Positions 40,784 through 51,114 are shown, numbered from the stretch's first letter. The stretch is 64,000 nucleotides of DNA from CAZFGK01 sp964518635 (GCA_964518635.1 CAZFGK010000008.1:43620-107619), one strand, 5' to 3'. Notes: generated by a model not told the origin, from the letters alone. Numbers and translations are program-made.

Positions 40784-41956
40784 TCAACCACGGGATTGCG
40801 ACCAAGTGGTCTGTTTTGGATTGGTGAAAAAATAATACCAGGAGAGAAGCAGGGCAAGATTCGAGGAGACCAGGAAATAGATCAAACGAATCGGAGCGGG
40901 AGTCGATCCATCATTTCGCTTCAGATAGCCGACCAGAGCAACCAGATACGCAAGGAGCTGAGCGAACAATAATCCTCCCCAGAACAATCTCCATTCGAGG
41001 TTCATGACAATTGCAATTGTCGGCACGATCAAGAGTAACAGCATCCAGAAGGGGACCATCCATCGGGCGAGTTTATGGCTTGCCAGTTGCAGTGCAAAAA
41101 GTCCATAGCGAAACGGATTCAGCATATGTGCTTTGTACCACAGGGCATTGATTCCACCGAGTGTCATGCGTGCTCTACGCGGGAATTCCTTGTCTGCTTT
41201 CGGAATCATCGGAACGAGTGAGCGGGCTTCGGAACGGTGTATCGCGCGTGCGCCGTGCTCAACGACGGTCATTGGTATCACTATATCATCAATCAGAAAA
41301 TCAGGAATCGGTTCGAAGAATTTTTTTCGCACGGCATAGAAGCAGCCGGAGGCACTCACAATTGAATTAATCGATGACTCACGATTCCGCAGCCACATTT
41401 CATATTTCACATACGCCCCCTGCGCGGACTGTGTCGCGCTCCCGTCCGAATTCACCCAGATATCCTCACTCGAAACGAGTCCTATTGACTCATCAGCAAG
41501 TGGCTTGACGAGTTCACGGATTGAGTCCGGTTCGAGCATAGTGGTGAGATCGGTGCAGATCAGAATCTCATGCGAGGCAGCGGCGATCCCTTTTTTCTGT
41601 GCGGCGGTCTTTCCCTGTCTTGGCTCCTGACGAATCAGTTTCACGCGAGGATTTCCGATTGATTCGATAATCTCAGGGGTGCCATCATCAGAGCCATCGG
41701 TCACAATCAGAAACTCGATCTTATCGCTCGGATAATTCGATGCGAAAGAGTTCTCAATTTTCTTCTGAATCGAGTCTTTCCCCTGATAGACCGCACAGAG
41801 AATTGATACCGGAGGAGTAAATGCAGCAGTCGGCAAGGCAATCGGCTTTGGTTTGCCGATGACTTTCAGAAGCATTGCATAGCCAACATACGCATAGAAA
41901 ATTTTCAGCAGTGCAATGAGTGTGACGCAAAGAAAGATGATTGAAAGAGTCGTCAT
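40784..41956 (-). CDS. Membrane-bound family 2 glycosyltransferase
   Basis: A 390-residue protein with an N-terminal membrane anchor, a GT-A domain (PVSILCAVYQGKDSI, LIVTDGSDDGTPEII, CTDLTTMLEPDSI) and about three C-terminal membrane segments, as in processive synthases. The R-x-x-R region (KADKEFPRRARMTLGGI) could be the Q/RxxRW-like element. It overlaps the upstream GT4 stop by 4 bases (ATGA), so translation is coupled. Sugar donor unknown. Confidence 0.88.
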   Translation of the reverse strand: MTTLSIIFLCVTLIALLKIFYAYVGYAMLLKVIGKPKPIALPTAAFTPPVSILCAVYQGKDSIQKKIENSFASNYPSDKIEFLIVTDGSDDGTPEIIESIGNPRVKLIRQEPRQGKTAAQKKGIAAASHEILICTDLTTMLEPDSIRELVKPLADESIGLVSSEDIWVNSDGSATQSAQGAYVKYEMWLRNRESSINSIVSASGCFYAVRKKFFEPIPDFLIDDIVIPMTVVEHGARAIHRSEARSLVPMIPKADKEFPRRARMTLGGINALWYKAHMLNPFRYGLFALQLASHKLARWMVPFWMLLLLIVPTIAIVMNLEWRLFWGGLLFAQLLAYLVALVGYLKRNDGSTPAPIRLIYFLVSSNLALLLSWYYFFTNPKQTTWSQSRG

Positions 41957-43224
41957 GCATTGCCCTTTTCAGCGGAGTGTGATCGGAGTCTCGCGATGGT
42001 TTCATTCCAAAGTGCGACCTGCTTCTGCGCGATCTGTGGCCAGGTGTACTCTGCGCGAACGAGTGCTTTCCCTGCTTCACCCAGTTGATTGCGTCGCGTC
42101 GGATTATCAAGCAATTCGATCACACGCTGCGCAAAGTCTTCTGGCTGATCCGCCTTGATCAGATGCTGCTCATGCTTCGTGCTTAATCCTTCCGCGCCGA
42201 CCGTCGTGCTGACAATCCCTTTTCGCATCGAGAGAGCTTCCAGAATTTTCAAACGACTCCCACCACCGATTCGAAGCGGAACGACATAGACTGCTCCCTT
42301 CGCGATATAGCTGCGCACATCATCGACCGTGCCGGTAACCATCAGTCGACTGTCGATCTCACCCAGACGAATCAATCGCTCGGGTGGTTTACGGCCGACA
42401 ATGCAGAATTTCAATGCCGGGCGTTTGGCAAGTAAGAGAGGCCAGATCTCATCTACAAACCAGAGGATCCCATCCTGATTCGGTCGCCAGTCCATACTGC
42501 CGGTGAAGACCAGCGTATCCGGCTCTTCGGCAATGGCAGATGGTACAAAGTAATCAATATCAACGCCGTTCGGAACCACGGACGGATATCGTGCCTGATA
42601 CATCGATTTCAATCGAGCTTCATCTTCATCTGAGACTGCACAGACCAGATCAGCACGTAGCGAGAGGAGCTTCTCATACGATAATACTTTTTGGTACTGC
42701 TGCGCTACATACCAACGCTTGAGCAGATTTGGCTCTTCCTGCGACCATCGCTCCCAGATGATTGCCTCGACATTGTGTGCAGTGAGTCCCCATGGAATGG
42801 GAAGGGTGTTCTTTTGCAATGCGGCTTCTGCCAGTGAAATCGAATCACAGTGCAGAAGATCAAAATTTCCACTATCACACAGCTCACGGACTTTATCAAG
42901 ATAAGCAGTCAAGGTATAGCGATCGACTATCACCGGTCTCGGAGAAAAAAATGATCCGGCAATCACACGAAGAAAATCGATCTTCGATTCTGCAATCCGA
43001 TCAATCGACAGCACTTCCACGTTTTGTGATTCCATGTGTGAAATTCGAGAACGGTCGGCTTCTCGTTGAGACGGGTCTTGCATAGTCAGCAGTGTGATCC
43101 GGGCAGACCTCGCCGCATTAATTAGCAGATTATAGGTGCGTATTCGCGCTCCGGTGTTTGCCGGATACGGAATGTCTCCGTAGAGAAAGAGAATGCGGGG
43201 GTTCTGCAGGTCAAAATGTGTCAT
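41953..43224 (-). CDS. Glycosyltransferase family 4
   Basis: A 423-residue GT-B enzyme. N-terminal half: LFLYGDIPYPANTGARIRTYNLL; C-terminal donor half: LVFTGSMDWRPNQDGILWF and GGGSRLKILEALSMRKGIVSTTVGAEGL. These are typical of the PEP-CTERM/XrtA-associated and capsule GT4 group. Both ends overlap neighbours by 4 bases (ATGA), inside the long minus-strand operon. Donor and acceptor unknown. Confidence 0.9.
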   Translation of the reverse strand: MTHFDLQNPRILFLYGDIPYPANTGARIRTYNLLINAARSARITLLTMQDPSQREADRSRISHMESQNVEVLSIDRIAESKIDFLRVIAGSFFSPRPVIVDRYTLTAYLDKVRELCDSGNFDLLHCDSISLAEAALQKNTLPIPWGLTAHNVEAIIWERWSQEEPNLLKRWYVAQQYQKVLSYEKLLSLRADLVCAVSDEDEARLKSMYQARYPSVVPNGVDIDYFVPSAIAEEPDTLVFTGSMDWRPNQDGILWFVDEIWPLLLAKRPALKFCIVGRKPPERLIRLGEIDSRLMVTGTVDDVRSYIAKGAVYVVPLRIGGGSRLKILEALSMRKGIVSTTVGAEGLSTKHEQHLIKADQPEDFAQRVIELLDNPTRRNQLGEAGKALVRAEYTWPQIAQKQVALWNETIARLRSHSAEKGNA

Positions 43225-44336
43225 GTCAACAACTCATGATAGAGTCTGCGCCAGTCATTCGCATATCTTTTCGCGCTATAGAGCTGGCCGATTCGTTCAC
43301 GCGATTGTACACGGGCATTTTCTCGCCAATGAGAATCGCTGAGTGCTTTTGCAAGCGCGTTCTGCAATGGAGTGATTTCCCCCGCTGGCACCAGCATTCC
43401 CGTAGTCCCATCGACAATTACATCGCCACAGCCGCCGACATTGCTGGTAATCGCCGGTAATCCGTAACTCTGCGCTTCCAGCAGGGCCATTGGCAGACCT
43501 TCGGTGAGTGACGGCAACGCAAAAAGATCGGCAGCAGCATACCATTTCTGAGTGTCACTTTGCCAGCCGACACAGGAGACCTGTTGTTCAAGTGTGAGCT
43601 GGATGATCATCCGCTCAAGATCGCTGCGAAGGATTCCGTCGCCAATGAGAAAACACTTGAAGGGCGTCTTGTCCCTATCAAGCCGTGCAAGCGCATGTAA
43701 GAGTACGTGCTGCGCCTTTTCAGGGCTGAGTCTGCCAACAGTGATGATCATCAGTTCGTTCTCAGAAAGACCAAGCTCGGTCCTAATTGATTGACGATGC
43801 TCTTGCGAAACAAGCTCGGGGATACGCACCCCATTCTCGATGAGTCGCAACTGGCCTGATGGATACTTGCTCTCTTGCAATTCCCGAAACTTCGCTTTTG
43901 AAACTGCAACGACACGAGAGGCATGACGATACCAGCGTCGTTCCAGCCATTCGTAAATTCGTACCTTCCAGGTGTGGGCAGTCCAGCCGTGGGAGACGGT
44001 GACGAGCGGTGGTCGATTTCCTTTCATCTGCTTCAGTGCCGAGACACAGAGTCCGAGAGCGCGATAATCATGGGTGACAATCAGATCATGATCTGGTAGC
44101 AAAGCGAAGAGTTGTGAAATCGCGCTCCTATCAAATGAATGCGTAATCTCAATCGGACTGATCTGAAATCCTCGTCTCGCTGATTCCTCGAGGAATTCGC
44201 TTTTTCTCGTCGGCAAAACAAAAGATGCAACCGTGAACGAAAATTCTGATCGCAGCTCTTCAAGTCCTGCAAGCAAGACCTGCTCCGGACCGCCGAGGGT
44301 GAAACCGCTGCGAACGTGGAGAATACGCTTGTTCAT
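43221..44336 (-). CDS. Glycosyltransferase family 4
   Basis: A 371-residue GT-B enzyme with the acceptor-side loop HVRSGFTLGGPEQVLLAGL and the donor-side TVGRLSPEKAQHVLLHAL plus EGLPMALLEAQSYGLPAITSNVGG. It shares 4-base overlaps with the GT4 gene downstream and the aminotransferase-like gene upstream. The sugar is unknown. Confidence 0.9.
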   Translation of the reverse strand: MNKRILHVRSGFTLGGPEQVLLAGLEELRSEFSFTVASFVLPTRKSEFLEESARRGFQISPIEITHSFDRSAISQLFALLPDHDLIVTHDYRALGLCVSALKQMKGNRPPLVTVSHGWTAHTWKVRIYEWLERRWYRHASRVVAVSKAKFRELQESKYPSGQLRLIENGVRIPELVSQEHRQSIRTELGLSENELMIITVGRLSPEKAQHVLLHALARLDRDKTPFKCFLIGDGILRSDLERMIIQLTLEQQVSCVGWQSDTQKWYAAADLFALPSLTEGLPMALLEAQSYGLPAITSNVGGCGDVIVDGTTGMLVPAGEITPLQNALAKALSDSHWRENARVQSRERIGQLYSAKRYANDWRRLYHELLT

Positions 44337-45529
44337 GTTGAGAGTATCCGAACCATCTCACAAAGGTCGTTCTCAGTTACATAGGCATGAGTCGGGAGAG
44401 TGAGCATGCGATGCGCGAAATCCTCAGCGACCGGAGTCGGCTGCATTCCGTTCTCTGCCCAGAGTGCAGAATCATCAATTACGCAGAGCGGCTCCCCATA
44501 CATGCGACTGAATCCAAGTGATTTTCCCTCAGCAAGGAGTCGATCTCGTTCAGCCTCTGTCTTCGCCAAGAGAACAAGACGTAAGAAAAGTGAGTGTTCG
44601 GATTCAGATTCACAAGTTAATGCAATCCCACCGCGTTTGAATTTCTCTGCCATTTGTAAGAGAAACTTACGTCCAACTTCTGTTCGTGCGTTATTGATCT
44701 GATCGAGTATTCTCGTTTTTCGAATGGCGATAGCTGCCGTTGGTGACGTCATCAAGCCGAGCGTGAAATCCGGGTCGTAATGGGTCTCACCAAGTTTTAC
44801 AAATGGCAACTTCGTGATCAATCCAAACCGTGAAGGGGACAGAAAGAGCCAGAGAATGATTGCTTCGAAAATAATTCGAAGTTGCGCAATCAGTCCCGGT
44901 GCGGTGCATTCATTCTCTCTCTGTGTATTGAGTCGAGCAGCAATCTCGTTATTATTTGTAATCGCCACGCCGCCACGAACAGAGGTAATGGTCTTTCCTT
45001 TGCTGAATGAATAGATGCCGATATCACCGAGGGTACCGAGCATCTGCTTCCCATGCCGAAGCCCAAACCCCTGCGCGACATCCTCAATGACAAACACTTT
45101 CCTCGATTTTGCCCATGCGAGAATTGGTTCAGGATTACTGTACATGGCAAATGGATAGATCAAAATAATTGCTAGCGTGTGAGTCGTATCATGTTTCTCA
45201 AGGAGGGTAAGATCATACTGCATACTCTCAGGTGCGAAATCGACAAGCGTCGCACGCAGCCCGGCCCGTTTGATTGCACTCGGAACGGTAAAGCAAGTGT
45301 AACCCGGAATGATAACTTCGTTTCTTGCATCCCCCTGCTTCATTGCCAGCAATGCAAGAGTCAGTGCAGTACGTCCGGTATTCACTGCAAGTGCGTGTGA
45401 GGTGCCCGTGACTTTTCTGACTTCCTCTTCAAACTGCTCGACTCTGCGTGGTGCAAACAAGCCACCGATCGCACTGACGATGTCAGTGAAAGTGAAAGGA
45501 GTGCCAGCTGGGGGGAGAACTCGCGCCAC
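44333..45529 (-). CDS. DegT/DnrJ/EryC1/StrS-family aminotransferase
   Basis: A 398-residue PLP enzyme of the sugar-aminotransferase family. VNTGRTALTLAL is the phosphate-binding loop, FVIEDVAQGFGLRHG carries the Asp that contacts PLP, and Lys179 in SFSKGKTIT is the Schiff-base lysine. The canonical GEGG after it reads VRGG. Such enzymes put an amino group on a 4-keto- or 3-keto-sugar nucleotide for an amino-deoxysugar. Translation is coupled to the downstream GT4 gene. The matching keto-sugar source is not obvious in the locus. Confidence 0.87.
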   Translation of the reverse strand: MARVLPPAGTPFTFTDIVSAIGGLFAPRRVEQFEEEVRKVTGTSHALAVNTGRTALTLALLAMKQGDARNEVIIPGYTCFTVPSAIKRAGLRATLVDFAPESMQYDLTLLEKHDTTHTLAIILIYPFAMYSNPEPILAWAKSRKVFVIEDVAQGFGLRHGKQMLGTLGDIGIYSFSKGKTITSVRGGVAITNNNEIAARLNTQRENECTAPGLIAQLRIIFEAIILWLFLSPSRFGLITKLPFVKLGETHYDPDFTLGLMTSPTAAIAIRKTRILDQINNARTEVGRKFLLQMAEKFKRGGIALTCESESEHSLFLRLVLLAKTEAERDRLLAEGKSLGFSRMYGEPLCVIDDSALWAENGMQPTPVAEDFAHRMLTLPTHAYVTENDLCEMVRILST

Positions 45530-45536
45530 GGTGCTG

Positions 45537-46601
45537 CTACGGGAGATGGCGGGAGAGTGTCGGGCCGAAGAGTTTCGTCATCGGGAGCGGGAGTTTTTTC
45601 CAGATAGAAATCGCCGCTTCGAACTTTGCATTTTTTGGATTCACGGCGCGAAGCTCAGTATCTGCGGCAGCCAATGGATATTCCCAGTACAACTGATGTT
45701 CAGTACAGTTGAAGTGACGTTTGAAATCTGCCGGGCCGGATTCCTTCGATGATCTTCCAAAGTCGCAGAACTTCAACCCTTCCGAAATTGCGTCACGAGT
45801 TGCTTCCCAGGAGAGTAAATAATTGGCGAGTTTGTTTCGATGGGCATGCGGATATCCTCCCCAGATCTGATACATCGTCCCCCGCCACCTGATCGTACAT
45901 TTACAGCCCGCAACCTGGTTTCCATCAAGAGCGACATACAATCTTACCTGATCGCCAAACTGACGAATGACTTCCTGAAAAAACTTCTTCGGGAGGACCG
46001 GAGTGCCATGCTCCTGCATGGCGACACAAAAGCCGGAGTAGAATTTATTCAGGTGCTCATTCCCGCGTAGGACGGTGAGGTTATATTCAGTCATCTTGCG
46101 AAGTCGATTGCGAGTCGCTTTGCGAAAGGCCGCAAAGGTAGTCTCTTCATCAGCCAATTCCAGAATATAGGTCGCTTTTTCAAGCTTCGTGTTATAGCCA
46201 AGTCCGGAAGAAACTGTATTGCGCAATTCGATTCGCGGAATCTTGCTGCTTGTCGCGCGATCTTTTGCATCTTCATGCAAAAGCTGTCTGACCTGCTCAG
46301 ATTGTGCGACCACCCCACCATAGTTCAAGAACGGCATCGAAATCAGAGAATCGCCGAAGAGTGTCTTGCAATGAGTCAGCGGGAGAATACCGACGAGCTG
46401 ATTGTTCTCATACGCACCGATCAATTCAGTTGAATGTCCAAGCGAAGATCGAATGATATCCCCCCAGCAGGAGAGATGATAGAGTGTCGCCTGCGCATTC
46501 TCGGTAACAAAGTGATCCCAGCTGGCACGTTCTGCATGGTTCAGACTACGAATCTGAATCGGAACAGAGCTTGTAGATGGAAAGAGAATCGTCTCGCTCA
46601 C
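45537..46601 (-). CDS. FemAB/GNAT-like acyltransferase
   Basis: A 354-residue protein of the FemAB-like double-GNAT group seen beside exopolysaccharide genes in XrtA/PEP-CTERM bacteria. Recognisable stretches are LYHLSCWGDIIRSSLGH, LVGILPLTHCKTLFGDSLISMPFLNYGG and CKCTIRWRGTMYQIWGGYPHAHRNKLANYLLSWEA. Substrate unknown; an aminoacyl or acyl transfer to a sugar is plausible. It starts in a 4-base overlap with the ligase-like gene and ends 7 bases before the aminotransferase gene. Confidence 0.8.
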   Translation of the reverse strand: MSETILFPSTSSVPIQIRSLNHAERASWDHFVTENAQATLYHLSCWGDIIRSSLGHSTELIGAYENNQLVGILPLTHCKTLFGDSLISMPFLNYGGVVAQSEQVRQLLHEDAKDRATSSKIPRIELRNTVSSGLGYNTKLEKATYILELADEETTFAAFRKATRNRLRKMTEYNLTVLRGNEHLNKFYSGFCVAMQEHGTPVLPKKFFQEVIRQFGDQVRLYVALDGNQVAGCKCTIRWRGTMYQIWGGYPHAHRNKLANYLLSWEATRDAISEGLKFCDFGRSSKESGPADFKRHFNCTEHQLYWEYPLAAADTELRAVNPKNAKFEAAISIWKKLPLPMTKLFGPTLSRHLP

Positions 46602-48181
46602 AATCGCGCTCCGCCAAATCCGAGAGATGCTGGTTCGACCGATGGAGCACTCTCTGACTGATTAATTTCATCTGTGACATCTGCTCGCTGAGCATCTTCC
46701 ATTTTCTTATCGACCAGTAGATCGCAGGTTCGCGCAAAAAGCGCGAAGAAATAAAGATGCGGATAATAGGTGCTGGTGATAAAACAGCCGGAGACCATAT
46801 AGCCGATCAGTCCCAGATCAATGGCGAGCAGGTAGTTGTACAGCCAGGTTTTTTTCTGTCCGATACTCTCTAATCGTGCTCGATTTTTTCGATTGTAGCG
46901 CATACTGATTACCATGAGCGCAATATACAGCCCTAAACCGAGGAACCCCATCTCACTTCCTGACTGAATGAAAATATTATGCGGCTCCCACCAGAGATCG
47001 GCCGATCCCGCCGGACGATAGGTACTTCCGTAGGCCGTAGAGAAATTCCCCACACCTACTCCGAGAAGTGGACGGTCGAGCATCATCTCGATACCAGCAG
47101 TCCACAACGTCAGGCGAATGTTCGCCGATTCATCCTCTTCGTAGTTTGCGGTCGAGGCGATTCTGTCGAGATACTGCTGAGGCAAGAGCGGAATCACGAC
47201 CGCAAGGGCGACAAGAGTCGAGAGAATAATGACCAGTTTCTTCTGGCTTCTCCAGTAGAGAATACCGAATACGGCAACCAGCCCGACAAATGCTCCTCGT
47301 GCACCACAGACAACCAGCGAGACAAGAAAGAGCCCGACCATGCCGCCGAGCGTCCATTTTCCGAGTTTTGATTTGGCATACGGAAAAAGATAGAATGCCA
47401 ACGGAAAGAGGGCGAGCACGGCTAATCCAAGTTCAGACGCATTCCCAAGAAAGCCGCCGGAGTATCCCCCAACTCCGTGGACATTGTCTTCCGAACCTGC
47501 GGACACCGGTCGCATCGATTCTAGATGAAGTGGCCCGATATGGATGCCATACCCACCGAGTCCGGTTGAGCGATTCAGTCCGAGAGTGGCATAGGTCCAG
47601 ATTTGAATGACCACCACAAAGAGGAGAGAACCAAGTATCACCCATGTAACCTGGCGAAGACGATCTTCATCATCAATGATCTGTGCCATGAGTATCCAGA
47701 GTACAAAAAATCGAACAAACTCATTGAAATAGGCGAATGACTCACTCATGTAGACTGAAGTAAAAATGGAGAGAAACATGACAAAGACAAAGGCAGTCAT
47801 CCAGTAGTCAATCTTGTGAATGATAAAGCCACGCTTTGAGAAGACGAATGAATGCAAAAGCCAGAGAACCAATAGAAAGGCGAGCATGAGGAACTGGAAC
47901 TTTATTGTCGCAAGAATCGGAATCAGGTCGGCCGGACGGAGATAGACAAAAGCGATATAGATCAAGAATCCGACAAAGGGTCGCCTGATTAGTATCAATA
48001 GGCCGACGATTCCAAGAATTCCGGCGATTGGATAGATCGGATCGACAAAGATGCCAACCAGTGCGAACACTATCGATAGGACAATAATCGCTGTGTACCC
48101 CATGAACTTTGGGGAGATAATCGTTCGGGTTGATGACCAGCCAGGAGAAGACGAGGAAGAGGCGTGTGTCGATTCTGTCAT
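46598..48181 (-). CDS. O-antigen ligase/polymerase-like membrane protein
   Basis: 527 residues with about 12 membrane segments. The large periplasmic loop holds the Wzy_C/WaaL-type signature: IRLTLWTAGIEMMLDRPLLGVGVGNF, then WWEPHNIFIQSGSEMGFLGLGLY with the conserved His. It either ligates finished polysaccharide to a carrier or polymerises units; sequence alone does not separate these. Both ends overlap neighbours by 4 bases. Confidence 0.88.
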   Translation of the reverse strand: MTESTHASSSSSPGWSSTRTIISPKFMGYTAIIVLSIVFALVGIFVDPIYPIAGILGIVGLLILIRRPFVGFLIYIAFVYLRPADLIPILATIKFQFLMLAFLLVLWLLHSFVFSKRGFIIHKIDYWMTAFVFVMFLSIFTSVYMSESFAYFNEFVRFFVLWILMAQIIDDEDRLRQVTWVILGSLLFVVVIQIWTYATLGLNRSTGLGGYGIHIGPLHLESMRPVSAGSEDNVHGVGGYSGGFLGNASELGLAVLALFPLAFYLFPYAKSKLGKWTLGGMVGLFLVSLVVCGARGAFVGLVAVFGILYWRSQKKLVIILSTLVALAVVIPLLPQQYLDRIASTANYEEDESANIRLTLWTAGIEMMLDRPLLGVGVGNFSTAYGSTYRPAGSADLWWEPHNIFIQSGSEMGFLGLGLYIALMVISMRYNRKNRARLESIGQKKTWLYNYLLAIDLGLIGYMVSGCFITSTYYPHLYFFALFARTCDLLVDKKMEDAQRADVTDEINQSESAPSVEPASLGFGGARL

Positions 48182-49620
48182 CGATCACCCTCCTCTCTTT
48201 GAGAATGCTGCGCTTTTTCTTTTGCAATCAGCGAATCAAGTAAAGAAGCGAGCGCGCGAGTCTGATCACGGCGGTCATACTTTGCGAGCGATTTCAGATC
48301 TGATGTCGAACGAAGGTCACCGTTCAATTTTCTCGCTGCGAGTCGTTCGATTTCCTGCGCAATAATTGATGCATCAGTAGGAGAAATGACCTGACCAGCA
48401 GAGCACTCCATTACGATATCAGCGGTGTCTCCGACATTGCCGATCATCAGAATTGGCCGCTCAGCCCGAATGAGTTCAAATACTTTTCCCGGAATATTGT
48501 AATCAGTTGAAAATCGCTTTCCATCCTCAGGAATGGTCAGAAGGAGTATATCCGCCTCTCGCATCAGTCGAACCGCTTCCTTGTGCGGCTTGAATCCGAG
48601 GAGATCGACTTGTCCGGCGAACGGCTCGCGAGTGAGTCGTGCATGCCAGCACGTACCCGGATCGCCGACAAAGACCAGTTTGACTCTGCGGGAGGATTCT
48701 ACATTTCGCTGGTAGTAGCGTTCCATGCCATCAAGAAAAGCCCCGAATGTTGATTTTTCATAAATCGTGCCGACATGGACAATCCGTAATGGCTGATCCG
48801 CTCGCGGAGAATAGCTGATCGATGTATCTCCGAAGTTTGCTTCGTCATACCCGTTTGGAATGACGATGCATTTCTCATCCGGTATTTCGGGAAAGGTCTG
48901 CTTATTATGTCCGCGCATGCTGGGGGCAGAATAGACAATCGCGGTTGCATCTCGCATGACGCCGCGCTGCATCTCAAGTTCACGTTTCAGGCGAGATGCG
49001 GGGAAATGATCCCGAGTAAAATTATGATACCAGGGGTCGCGATACTCGATGATCCAGGGGAGCTCGCTTCTTCGATGAAGTTCCTGCGCCACCAAGTGTG
49101 GAGTCTCAGGTGCCGAAGTAGAATAGATCGCGTCAATTTTTTCGGTGCGAAGAATTTCCAGTCCAAGCCGTATCGCCGGACTCTTCCAGCCAATTCTGAT
49201 ATCGGGCACGTAGATATGATCATGCGTATATCGACTCAGCGGCGACAGAAGCAGACGTTTCACGATATTTCCGCGCGGTGCTGCTGAATCTGTCGTGAAT
49301 GTTGCTGCCTTCGGTTCGTTCAAATCCGTTACAGGAGTAGTGGCGGTATTTTCTTTCTTTCGAAAGAGAGTCGCAAAGATCTTCTGTTCAAGCTCTTTGA
49401 GTCCGAATCCCTTTGCGCGACTGATTTTCGTCACTGACGGGAGTTCGTTTAGTAGCGTGCTGTCCAGCGGTCCTTCAGTTGGTTCTGTAATGGTCAGCAC
49501 ATGTGCTTTCCATCCGAACTCCGGAAGATATTTGGCAAATTTGACTGGTCGATAGATACCACTGGAACGAAGCGGTGGGAAATCATGCACGACTATGAGC
49601 AACGTCCGAAGCTCAGCCAT
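48178..49620 (-). CDS. Glycosyltransferase family 4
   Basis: A 480-residue GT-B enzyme, longer than most family members owing to an insertion near residues 95-130. N-terminal: VVHDFPPLRSSGIYRPVKFAKYLPEFGW; C-terminal: LRIVHVGTIYEKSTFGAFLDGM and PGKVFELIRAERPILMIGNVGDTADIV. Coupled to the ligase-like gene by a 4-base overlap and 6 bases from the PIG-L gene. Donor unknown. Confidence 0.87.
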   Translation of the reverse strand: MAELRTLLIVVHDFPPLRSSGIYRPVKFAKYLPEFGWKAHVLTITEPTEGPLDSTLLNELPSVTKISRAKGFGLKELEQKIFATLFRKKENTATTPVTDLNEPKAATFTTDSAAPRGNIVKRLLLSPLSRYTHDHIYVPDIRIGWKSPAIRLGLEILRTEKIDAIYSTSAPETPHLVAQELHRRSELPWIIEYRDPWYHNFTRDHFPASRLKRELEMQRGVMRDATAIVYSAPSMRGHNKQTFPEIPDEKCIVIPNGYDEANFGDTSISYSPRADQPLRIVHVGTIYEKSTFGAFLDGMERYYQRNVESSRRVKLVFVGDPGTCWHARLTREPFAGQVDLLGFKPHKEAVRLMREADILLLTIPEDGKRFSTDYNIPGKVFELIRAERPILMIGNVGDTADIVMECSAGQVISPTDASIIAQEIERLAARKLNGDLRSTSDLKSLAKYDRRDQTRALASLLDSLIAKEKAQHSQREEGDR

Positions 49621-49626
49621 GCCGAT

Positions 49627-50298
49627 CTACCACCCCAGAGTCATTTTACGGCAGTGGAATCCTTCAGCATATCCGGAAGCGGCGGCGCATTCGACACCTC
49701 GCAGGCGCATCAGCCCTAAAAACAATGACTCATCAAACCAGTGCTTGTTACGCTGGGTGGCGAAATATTTCATCAGCAGCGCCGCTTTCTTCTTTGCCAG
49801 CGCGGCTGTAAGAGGAACAAAGCAGTTGGGTGGAGTCAGATCGCCGTCATATTTCGGAATCTCATACTCCAACAGCAGTTGATTCCGCCAGTGATTCAGA
49901 GTGAGTTCGCTAATGACCCGATGATCCTGATGAGAGTCATCTCGCCGATGTGTGAAAATAATATCAGGAGCATGTTTCCCCTGAAATTCCAAGGCGAGTG
50001 AGGCGCAGACGGTCTTGATCTCTGCCCACTGGGCCGGAAAGTAACCATCCCGAAACGGAAAGAGTTTGAATTCGGCACTTGCTGCCTTGTTCAGATATTC
50101 AATTGCCGAGCTTTCAGCTTCACTCGCACGTTTCCCATCTCCACTAAACACCACCCAGGTCAGATGAACTTTCTGCTTGGTAGCAAGGAGTGAGAGCAAT
50201 GTTCCACCACAGCCGATCTCGATGTCGTCGCTGTGTGCGCCAAGACAGAGAATGTTGAGCGATTTTTTTTTCGTGAGAGTCGGCTGCAGGAGAATCAT
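49627..50298 (-). CDS. PIG-L/LmbE-family deacetylase
   Basis: A 223-residue zinc-dependent N-deacetylase. AHSDDIEIGCGG (21-32) gives the zinc ligands and catalytic Asp, and THRRDDSHQDHR gives the third ligand region. It likely de-N-acetylates a GlcNAc-type sugar in the polysaccharide precursor. It lies directly downstream of rfbF and may belong to the same sugar module. Confidence 0.9.
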   Translation of the reverse strand: MILLQPTLTKKKSLNILCLGAHSDDIEIGCGGTLLSLLATKQKVHLTWVVFSGDGKRASEAESSAIEYLNKAASAEFKLFPFRDGYFPAQWAEIKTVCASLALEFQGKHAPDIIFTHRRDDSHQDHRVISELTLNHWRNQLLLEYEIPKYDGDLTPPNCFVPLTAALAKKKAALLMKYFATQRNKHWFDESLFLGLMRLRGVECAAASGYAEGFHCRKMTLGW

Positions 50299-50314
50299 GT
50301 CGAAAGGTACCTGT

Positions 50315-51091
50315 TTATTTCTTCCAGATTTCCCACGGGCGTTCGCCGCGAGTGTTCATGTCGTCGAACATCTGCTTGTCTTTGAAGGTGTCCATCGACG
50401 CCCAGAATCCGGGATGGACATAGCTCGTCAGTTGGTTCTTCTCGATTAATCGCTTGAACGGGGCATCGACCAGCTCTTCGCCCGGTTTCATGAAATCGAA
50501 AATTTCTTTCCTGAGAATGAAATAGCCGCCATTGATCCAGAGTCCGGCATTCGAGAGTGGCAGAATCCCCTTCACGTTGCCGTCCGGTTCGGTCGAAACC
50601 ACATGATAACTATGCATCGGCTGCACACACATCAGCGAGGCAATCTTGCCCGATGATCTGAAATGGGTATAGAGGGTGTCGAAAGAACAATCAGTCAATC
50701 CGTCAGCATAGTTGGCGCTAAACTCAGCATCGTTCCCAAGATGTTCCCGCACCGCCATAAGACGTTGTCCGATGTTGGCATTCAAGCCGGTATCCACAAA
50801 GGTGATCTTCCAGTCGGAAATATCTGAACTGTGCAGTTCGATCCGCTTCCCCGAATCGGAAAGGGTGAAATCATTCGAGAGGCATTCGTTGTAATTGAGA
50901 AAATATTCCCGAATCATGTCGCCGCGATAGCCGAGGCAGAGAATGAACTCGGTATGTCCGTGATAAGCATAGTATTTCATGATATGCCAGAGAATCGGGC
51001 GATGCCCGATCGGTACCATCGGCTTTGGAATCGTCTCCGAGTATTCGCGAAGACGAGTACCCAGACCACCACAGAAGAGGACAACTTTCAT
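50315..51091 (-). CDS. rfbF: Glucose-1-phosphate cytidylyltransferase
   Basis: A 258-residue enzyme making CDP-glucose from CTP and glucose-1-phosphate. MKVVLFCGGLGTRLREYSETIPKPMVPIGHRPILWHIMKYYAYHGHTEFILCLGY is diagnostic of the RfbF subgroup. CDP-glucose is the entry point to CDP-3,6-dideoxy- and C-branched sugars. The CDP-glucose 4,6-dehydratase (RfbG) that would normally follow is not recognised here. 170 bases upstream separate it from the DUF4910 gene and hold a promoter-like pair. Confidence 0.93.
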   Translation of the reverse strand: MKVVLFCGGLGTRLREYSETIPKPMVPIGHRPILWHIMKYYAYHGHTEFILCLGYRGDMIREYFLNYNECLSNDFTLSDSGKRIELHSSDISDWKITFVDTGLNANIGQRLMAVREHLGNDAEFSANYADGLTDCSFDTLYTHFRSSGKIASLMCVQPMHSYHVVSTEPDGNVKGILPLSNAGLWINGGYFILRKEIFDFMKPGEELVDAPFKRLIEKNQLTSYVHPGFWASMDTFKDKQMFDDMNTRGERPWEIWKK

Positions 51092-51114
51092 AACCAGACC
51101 CGTTTCATCAAGAC